Shown piece by piece: positions 30,765 to 35,764 of a stretch of 35,764 nucleotides of DNA. Location: positions 1-35,764 of the forward strand of contig JAIQFW010000017.1 in NCBI GenBank assembly GCA_020073105.1, written 5' to 3'. The position numbers were made by a program, and so were the translations under genes. Each line of letters starts with the position of its first letter. Position 1 is the stretch's first letter. This DNA is from Terriglobia bacterium. Its GTDB lineage: Bacteria; Acidobacteriota; Terriglobia; Terriglobales; Acidobacteriaceae. The notes below the pieces were generated by a model, which did no database searches, was not told where the DNA came from, and worked only from the letters and a program-made list of their open reading frames with translations.

Positions 30765-32737
30765 CGTGACACTTCCATCGTGGGCGTTAGTGTGACGGCG
30801 CTGGAACTGTTAAGCGACTGCTCTAGCGGGGCGGTCGGGATGAGAGTGCTTCGCTCGCGGGCATATTTCTGGGAGTAGTCGTACCGGTCTACTTCAGAGA
30901 TAGCGTGAAGCTCAGCACTCGGTCGGTATTGCGGGACAATCTCAACGAGCTCCTTCATCAGGCCATAAACGTTCCGAGATTCGACGAGCGCATTCAGTTC
31001 AGCCAGCCACAAGTGTATCTGGCTCAAGTCGACCCTTCCCCCGTCGAACACGCGGATTTTTTCATGGGCGGTTGCCTTCAGACCTTCGATCGCCAGATTT
31101 ATCTCTTCAAAGAGCTTTTCGCCGGGACGCAGTCCGGTGAAGGCGATTTGGACATCTCGATGCAGCGTAGATCCCCAAAGGCCGATGGCGTTCTTGGCCA
31201 GATCCAGGATGCGCACAGGTAGACCCATGTCTAAGACAAAAACCTCGCCACCGCGCCCCATAGCCGAGGCCTGCAGCACGAGCTGAACCGCCTCTGGAAT
31301 TGTCATGAAATACCGCGTCACGTCGGGATGTGTGACGGTAATCGGTCCGCCGTGCTCAATCTGATTTTGGAATAACGGCAGCACACTGCCATTACTGCCC
31401 AGCACGTTGCCGAAGCGTACCGCAATAAATCGCGTGCGCTGCTGCTGCAGGGCCAGGATGATGAGTTCGGCGATGCGCTTGGAAACTCCCATGATGTTGG
31501 TCGGGTTTACCGCTTTGTCGGTTGAGATCAACACGAAATCTTCCGCTTGGTGCTCGCGTGCCACGAGCGCCACATTGTAAGTCCCGAAGACGTTGTTGGT
31601 AATTGCCTGCCAGCAATTCAGCTCCATCAAGGGAACGTGCTTATAGGCCGCAGCGTGGAATACCGAGTTGGGGTGGTACAACGCGAACACATCGCGCAGG
31701 GTGCAAACGTCCAGGATGTCTCCGACGCACTGAACATAGATCAACGCCGGGAAATCGCGAGACAGTTCAATGCCAACACGGAACAGGTCATTCTCTGAGC
31801 GATCGAACAACAAAAGGTGGCTGGGATTAAAACGTGCGACTTGCCTTGCAAGCTCCGAGCCAATTGAGCCGCCAGCTCCGGTGATGAGAACCACTTTGTT
31901 CTCGAGTCTGGCTCGTATTGGATCCAGATCGAGTTTCACCGGCATGCGGCCGAGCAAGTCATCGGGACTGATCTTACGCAGAAGGGCGAAAGCTGATCCA
32001 TTCATTCTCTCTGCAATCGGCGGAACAATTTTGAATTCCAATTTATGTGCCCGACATTGTTCAATCACTCGCTGCATAAGTGCGCCAGGCGTGTTGCGAA
32101 TCGCGATTACCACACAATGTACGCCATACGCCGTAAGCAACTGTCCGAGATCGTGGGTTGTGCCCACCACGGGAACACCGTGAATCCGGATGCCCAGTTT
32201 GCTTCGATCGTCATCGGCGAAGCCTATGGGCTTGTAATTAAGCTCGGGGTGCTCACGAAGGTCGCGGGCTATTGCGCTGCCCATTCGACCGGCGCCCACG
32301 ATAAGGGTTCCCTTCGGTTCGATATAGTTCTCGGACACATGTTCTGTGTAGGCTCGGACAGCAAAGCGAGCCCCGCCTGTCACTAGGATGGTTAGACACG
32401 CGTCGATGGCCAACACGGTCAGATGAAATCCTGGTATGTGCCACAACAGTCCCAACACTCCAAACAGAATTCCCGAGCTAATCCCGGTGGCGTGGGTTAT
32501 GTCCAGGGCTTCACTCATTCCGGCGTAGCGCCACCAACCACCCAGCAGGCCGAAGCGTTTAAACACGAGAATCTTCACCAGCAGAATTAAAGGTAAAGTC
32601 TGCACAAATATCAGGCTATTCGCCGGAGTCAGGTCGAAGTCAAAGGCGACGTCATATGCGGCATAGTAAGTGATGGCAATCAGGATTGTCTCGGCCACGA
32701 GGATTAGCCAGGAGCGGTACTTCATTAGGCCGCGCAT
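30761..32737 (-). CDS. WbpM/CapD-type UDP-GlcNAc 4,6-dehydratase membrane protein
   Basis: The 658-residue product has four N-terminal transmembrane helices, then a Rossmann domain resembling the CoA-binding fold (LIVGAGRMGSAIAR), then the SDR dehydratase domain with VVLITGAGGSIGSELARQ at about residue 283. DKAVNPTNIMGVSKR contains the Met/Lys pair that replaces the usual Tyr-x3-Lys in the FlaA1/WbpM group, and it lies near residue 405. The enzyme removes water from UDP-GlcNAc to give UDP-4-keto-6-deoxy-GlcNAc. The start ATG has AGGAG upstream. It is followed directly by the PglC-type transferase (ATGA overlap). Confidence 0.88.
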   Translation of the reverse strand: MRGLMKYRSWLILVAETILIAITYYAAYDVAFDFDLTPANSLIFVQTLPLILLVKILVFKRFGLLGGWWRYAGMSEALDITHATGISSGILFGVLGLLWHIPGFHLTVLAIDACLTILVTGGARFAVRAYTEHVSENYIEPKGTLIVGAGRMGSAIARDLREHPELNYKPIGFADDDRSKLGIRIHGVPVVGTTHDLGQLLTAYGVHCVVIAIRNTPGALMQRVIEQCRAHKLEFKIVPPIAERMNGSAFALLRKISPDDLLGRMPVKLDLDPIRARLENKVVLITGAGGSIGSELARQVARFNPSHLLLFDRSENDLFRVGIELSRDFPALIYVQCVGDILDVCTLRDVFALYHPNSVFHAAAYKHVPLMELNCWQAITNNVFGTYNVALVAREHQAEDFVLISTDKAVNPTNIMGVSKRIAELIILALQQQRTRFIAVRFGNVLGSNGSVLPLFQNQIEHGGPITVTHPDVTRYFMTIPEAVQLVLQASAMGRGGEVFVLDMGLPVRILDLAKNAIGLWGSTLHRDVQIAFTGLRPGEKLFEEINLAIEGLKATAHEKIRVFDGGRVDLSQIHLWLAELNALVESRNVYGLMKELVEIVPQYRPSAELHAISEVDRYDYSQKYARERSTLIPTAPLEQSLNSSSAVTLTPTMEVSR

Positions 32738-32809
32738 CTAAGTCTCCTTTCCTGCTGGCCTCCCGCAGGTGCTCTGAGAGGTCCATGCAGTGTGTTTCGT
32801 ACTTTCGCT

Positions 32810-34438
32810 TTATGTCGTGACGGTCACTGCTGATTCTGGTTCGCCAGCAGAAGACTTGGCCGCTGGCGATGCGGTGATGTCGGTCGCCACACCGCGTTCA
32901 ATCAGATATTCTCGGCCGCAGGTTTGACATTTTGCCTCGCCCGAGGTCACGTTCAAGCGAACACCGCAGTAGCACATCCATCCGGCCTGTTTTGCCGGTA
33001 CGCCCACCATCAAGGCGTAGTCGGGAACATCTCGGGTGACCACTGCCCCGGCACCGATGAAACTGTATCGGCCCAAGGTGATGCCGCACACGATCGTGGC
33101 ATTGGCGCCAATCGATGCTCCCTCCTTCACCAGGGTTCGTTGGTATTCATGACGGCGCACTACGTGGCTGCGCGGGTTGACGACATTGGTAAACACCATG
33201 GAGGGTCCGCAGAATACGTTGTCCTCCAGTTCCACACCGGTATAAACAGACACATTGTTTTGAATTTTTGCGTTATCTCCTATCCGGCATTCCGGGCTCA
33301 CCACCACGTTCTGGCCGAGATTGCAGCGTGCACCGATTTTGGATCCGTTCATGATATGGGTGAAGTGCCAGATTTTCGTTCCCGGGCCTATCTCGCAGCC
33401 TGGGTCAATCACTGCCGTGGAGTGAGCAAAATACTTGGGTTCGGCCAGGCATACTTCCACCGGCTGCCCTTTTTGGGTGAGTGATCGGTCGCACGCTTCA
33501 AGTACCTGCAGCACCTGCAAACCGCTCTCCCCGTTCGTCCGCGGAGCCTGCCCGGTGCGGATGCAATCGAGGAAGTGCTGGCATTCCTGGCGCAGAGGCT
33601 CCTGCTTTGGAAGGGGCACTGCTTCTCCGCCGTCCCTGTGCGCTACCGGGACACGGTCCACCCAATCGATGCGGTGGGCATAAAGAACCAGTTTCCGTTC
33701 GGGTTCGGTATCGTCGAATACCGCCATCTTCTTGCCACCGACGATGGCCAGCTTCTGCTCTTTGAAGGGATGCAGCCAACTCACAAAAATGTGAGCATTC
33801 ACGCCGCTTGCAAATTCACAGGTTGTGAGGGTTGTGTCCGCAGTCTGCGAATCCAGGTACGTCCCGCCATGGCTGGAGACCCGTACCGGCATCTCTTCCA
33901 GCAAGAACAGAACTGCGGAGACATCGTGCGGGGCGAAGCTCCAGAGAATGTTTTCCTCAGTGCGCAGCTTGCCCAGATTGAGGCGGGAAGAGTAAATGTA
34001 CTTAATCCTGCCCAGTTCCCCGCCACTGATCAATTCTTTCAGTTTCAAGATGGCCGGATGGTATTGCAGAATATGTCCAACCATGAGGATTCGATTGCGG
34101 CTGCGCGCCATCTCCACGAGTTTGCGGCCATCCTCAAGATGCAGCGCCAATGGCTTTTCGACAAAGACGTGTTTGCCCGCTCGCAGGCATTGTGTCGCCA
34201 GTTGATAGTGCTCTGCGGCAGGAACAGCGACGACGACACCTTCCACGTCAAGGTCGGCCAGTACCTCCGCCAGGTTGGTCGTGGCCTGCACGCCGTACTG
34301 CTGCCGTACTTGATCCGTCACCTCCGTACGCACATCACACACCGTGTGCAAGGCACCCAATTCATGAAAATTGCGCACGATGTTCTTTCCCCAGGCACCA
34401 CATCCAACAACAGCGACATTTGGGCTGATCGCGGTCAT
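32810..34438 (-). CDS. WbpB-WbpD fusion: UDP-GlcNAcA 3-dehydrogenase and N-acetyltransferase
   Basis: From ATG 34438 (GAGGAGAG upstream, ATGA overlap with the aminotransferase gene) the protein is 542 residues and contains two enzymes. The first, to about residue 330, is a Gfo/Idh/MocA oxidoreductase (VAVVGCGAWGKNIVRNF, VEKPLALH). The second is a left-handed beta-helix acyltransferase with hexapeptide repeats (AVIDPGCEIGPGTKIWH, VSVYTGVELEDNVF, LGRYSFIGAGAVVTRDV), as in WbpD. A C-terminal zinc-ribbon-like CYC...CQTC cluster lies at about 489-508. The pair would oxidise C3 of UDP-GlcNAc uronic acid and acetylate the 3-amino product made by the WbpE-type enzyme next door. In Pseudomonas aeruginosa these are separate proteins. 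Confidence 0.9.
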   Translation of the reverse strand: MTAISPNVAVVGCGAWGKNIVRNFHELGALHTVCDVRTEVTDQVRQQYGVQATTNLAEVLADLDVEGVVVAVPAAEHYQLATQCLRAGKHVFVEKPLALHLEDGRKLVEMARSRNRILMVGHILQYHPAILKLKELISGGELGRIKYIYSSRLNLGKLRTEENILWSFAPHDVSAVLFLLEEMPVRVSSHGGTYLDSQTADTTLTTCEFASGVNAHIFVSWLHPFKEQKLAIVGGKKMAVFDDTEPERKLVLYAHRIDWVDRVPVAHRDGGEAVPLPKQEPLRQECQHFLDCIRTGQAPRTNGESGLQVLQVLEACDRSLTQKGQPVEVCLAEPKYFAHSTAVIDPGCEIGPGTKIWHFTHIMNGSKIGARCNLGQNVVVSPECRIGDNAKIQNNVSVYTGVELEDNVFCGPSMVFTNVVNPRSHVVRRHEYQRTLVKEGASIGANATIVCGITLGRYSFIGAGAVVTRDVPDYALMVGVPAKQAGWMCYCGVRLNVTSGEAKCQTCGREYLIERGVATDITASPAAKSSAGEPESAVTVTT

Positions 34439-35631
34439 GATCTTTCTCTCCTCTGGAATTGGATTTTCGTGGTGCTGTAGAATTGCGCCATCGTTTCCAC
34501 GACTCTTCTTTGCTGGGCTTCCTTCAACTCGGGGTAGATGGGCAGGGCGAGGACTTCCCGGCTCGCCATCTCCGACCACGGAAGTCTGTATCGGGACGAC
34601 AAGAAGGCGGGTTGGCGATGGAGGGGCTCGGGATAGTAGATCTCGGTGGGAACGCCGGATTCCACGAGATGCTGGCGCAATTGGTTGCGCTCCAACACGC
34701 GAATCACGAACTGGTTGTAGACATGCCCCATCCCTTCAGGCTCCCTGGGCAGGATTACGCGATCAGTCAAAGCAAATTCTGCGAAGAGCAAGCGATAGCG
34801 GTTTGCATTTTCCCTGCGCTGCCGGGTCCACTCTTCCAGGTGCCGCAACTTCACCCGCAGGATTGCAGCCTGCAGTTCATCCAGTCGGCTATTCACCCCC
34901 AACATTTCGCAGTGATATTTTTGCCTACTGCCGTGAACTCGAAGCAAGCGCAGACGCTCTGCCAGGTTTGGATCGTTCGTGGTCATCATGCCGCCATCGC
35001 CGGCGCCGCCGAGGTTCTTGGAAGGGAAAAAGCTGAAACAGCCGATGGTCCCGATGTTGCCCACTTTCTTGCCTTCGCACACTGCTCCCAGCGCCTGGGC
35101 CGCATCCTCGACTACCGGGATGCCCTCTCCGTTAGCGATTTCCATGAGGGCATGCATGTCTGCGGGCAGCCCATAGAGGTGTACCGGAAGAATAGCTTTG
35201 GTATTGATGGTAACCGCGTTGGCAACTTCAGAAGGATCCAGATTGTATGTGCCTGGTTCGATATCGACGAATACTGGCGTGGCGCCGAGGCGGGCAATTG
35301 CCCCCGCGGTGGCGACGAACGTGAAGGGCGTGGTGATCACTTCATCGCCGGCACGGATACCGAGTGCCATCAGGGCTAACAACAAAGCATCCGATCCCGA
35401 AGCACAGGCAATCGCGAATCGGCTGCCTACACAACCCGCGATCTCACGCTCCAATTGCTCAACTTCGGGGCCGAGGATAAACCTTTGGCTTCGCATGGTC
35501 GCCGCCACGGCATCCATGACTTCGTCGCGGATCCCCTCGAACTGCGCCTTGAGATCCAGGAACGGAAAAGCAAGTGAAACGCTCCTGGGTCGCGCTGTAG
35601 TAGCGCGCAGAACTTCCTCAACTCTCAGCAT
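34435..35631 (-). CDS. wbpE: WbpE-type UDP-3-keto-GlcNAcA aminotransferase (DegT family)
   Basis: The ATG at 35631 has GAGGAG upstream and yields 398 residues; an upstream extension to 35712 has no ribosome-binding site and no homology. PLP-enzyme landmarks are the lysine in SFFPSKNLGG (Lys205), HLYGLPADM and VVEDAAQALGA. It should convert the 3-keto sugar to the 3-amino sugar within the WbpA-WbpB-WbpE-WbpD pathway. Only 133 bases remain upstream of it to the window edge, so it could be the first gene of the operon or an internal one. The overlap with the WbpB-WbpD fusion gene supports translational coupling. Confidence 0.88.
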   Translation of the reverse strand: MLRVEEVLRATTARPRSVSLAFPFLDLKAQFEGIRDEVMDAVAATMRSQRFILGPEVEQLEREIAGCVGSRFAIACASGSDALLLALMALGIRAGDEVITTPFTFVATAGAIARLGATPVFVDIEPGTYNLDPSEVANAVTINTKAILPVHLYGLPADMHALMEIANGEGIPVVEDAAQALGAVCEGKKVGNIGTIGCFSFFPSKNLGGAGDGGMMTTNDPNLAERLRLLRVHGSRQKYHCEMLGVNSRLDELQAAILRVKLRHLEEWTRQRRENANRYRLLFAEFALTDRVILPREPEGMGHVYNQFVIRVLERNQLRQHLVESGVPTEIYYPEPLHRQPAFLSSRYRLPWSEMASREVLALPIYPELKEAQQRRVVETMAQFYSTTKIQFQRRERS

Positions 35632-35730
35632 TGGATTTTCTCCTCGCTCTTGTCTTGAAAATGGGAGAGGCATCAAGGCAGCGCCTGTTCTCCAAGATCC
35701 GCGGCTTTTCAATTCGGCCCGCCCAAGGAC

Positions 35731-35756
35731 CGCAGACCTGAAAAGCGAGGTCTGCG
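35731..35756. repeat. 9-bp inverted repeat upstream of the wbpE-type gene
   Basis: CGCAGACCT and AGGTCTGCG pair perfectly across an 8-base loop, about 100 bases upstream of the wbpE-type start. It is not followed by a T-run in either direction. It might be an operator, a terminator of the preceding gene outside the window, or a chance pairing; the function is not visible. The remaining upstream stretch 35632-35730 shows no gene. Confidence 0.6.
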
Positions 35757-35764
35757 CTAATCAC

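Noticed and set aside
33575-34480. 301-codon plus-strand frame over the WbpB-WbpD fusion gene
   Set aside because: Antisense shadow of a gene with strong motifs.
34459-35379. 306-codon plus-strand frame over the wbpE-type gene
   Set aside because: Antisense to the PLP aminotransferase; composition is typical of antisense.
1-35764. Search for CRISPR arrays, tRNA or rRNA genes and transposases
   Set aside because: No regularly spaced repeats, cloverleaf-like segments or transposase motifs were noticed on either strand by eye; short or diverged copies cannot be excluded.
1-35764. An exosortase/PEP-CTERM system
   Set aside because: The ligase/ACP/AsnB set resembles genes seen in such loci, but no exosortase transmembrane protein and no PEP-CTERM tail was seen.

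Overview
The window is almost entirely one large surface-polysaccharide (exopolysaccharide, capsule or O-antigen-like) biosynthesis and export locus from a Gram-negative-type bacterium. The mixture of a GloVer-repeat protein, a Gly-rich lipoprotein with Ig-like domains plus a beta-helix, and moderately GC-rich coding suggests an Acidobacteriota-like soil or sediment organism. That assignment is inference; no rRNA or other marker gene is present. All recognisable genes except one lipoprotein gene (14740-16809) and a terminal fragment lie on the minus strand, so transcription runs from high to low coordinates.

Right part (35631 down to 20375): a WbpE-type aminotransferase, a fused WbpB-WbpD (sugar dehydrogenase plus hexapeptide N-acetyltransferase), a WbpM/CapD-type UDP-sugar 4,6-dehydratase, a PglC-type phosphoglycosyl transferase, a second DegT-type aminotransferase, a GT2, a Wzx flippase, a polysaccharide deacetylase-like protein, a GT4, a Wzy/WaaL-type membrane protein, a second GT4 and a GNAT/FemAB-like protein. 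Many junctions are ATGA or TGATG overlaps. Middle part (20289 down to 14740): a GloVer-repeat secreted protein and two paralogous beta-helix proteins in opposite orientation around a methyltransferase gene.

Left part (14478 down to 1): a two-domain glycosyltransferase/formyltransferase-like protein, a GNAT-like protein, a decayed asnB remnant, an asparagine-synthase-like protein lacking the glutaminase cysteine, then a tight cassette of asnB, acyl carrier protein, AMP-forming ligase and NadE-like amidase/synthase. These are followed by the UDP-GlcNAc 6-dehydrogenase (WbpA-type), a Wza-like export protein and an ATP-grasp ligase that runs to the window edge. WbpA plus WbpB/D/E form a full set for UDP-GlcNAc(3NAc)A, a diacetamido uronic acid. 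The AsnB/NadE-like/ligase/ACP cassette is the most intriguing unit: it looks like an activation and amidation module that could decorate sugars (uronamides or N-aminoacyl groups).

The first 117 bases encode an unrelated DsbA-like fragment on the plus strand, abutting the truncated ATP-grasp gene, which suggests a chimeric contig end or a rearrangement. No rRNA, tRNA, CRISPR array or transposase was recognised.
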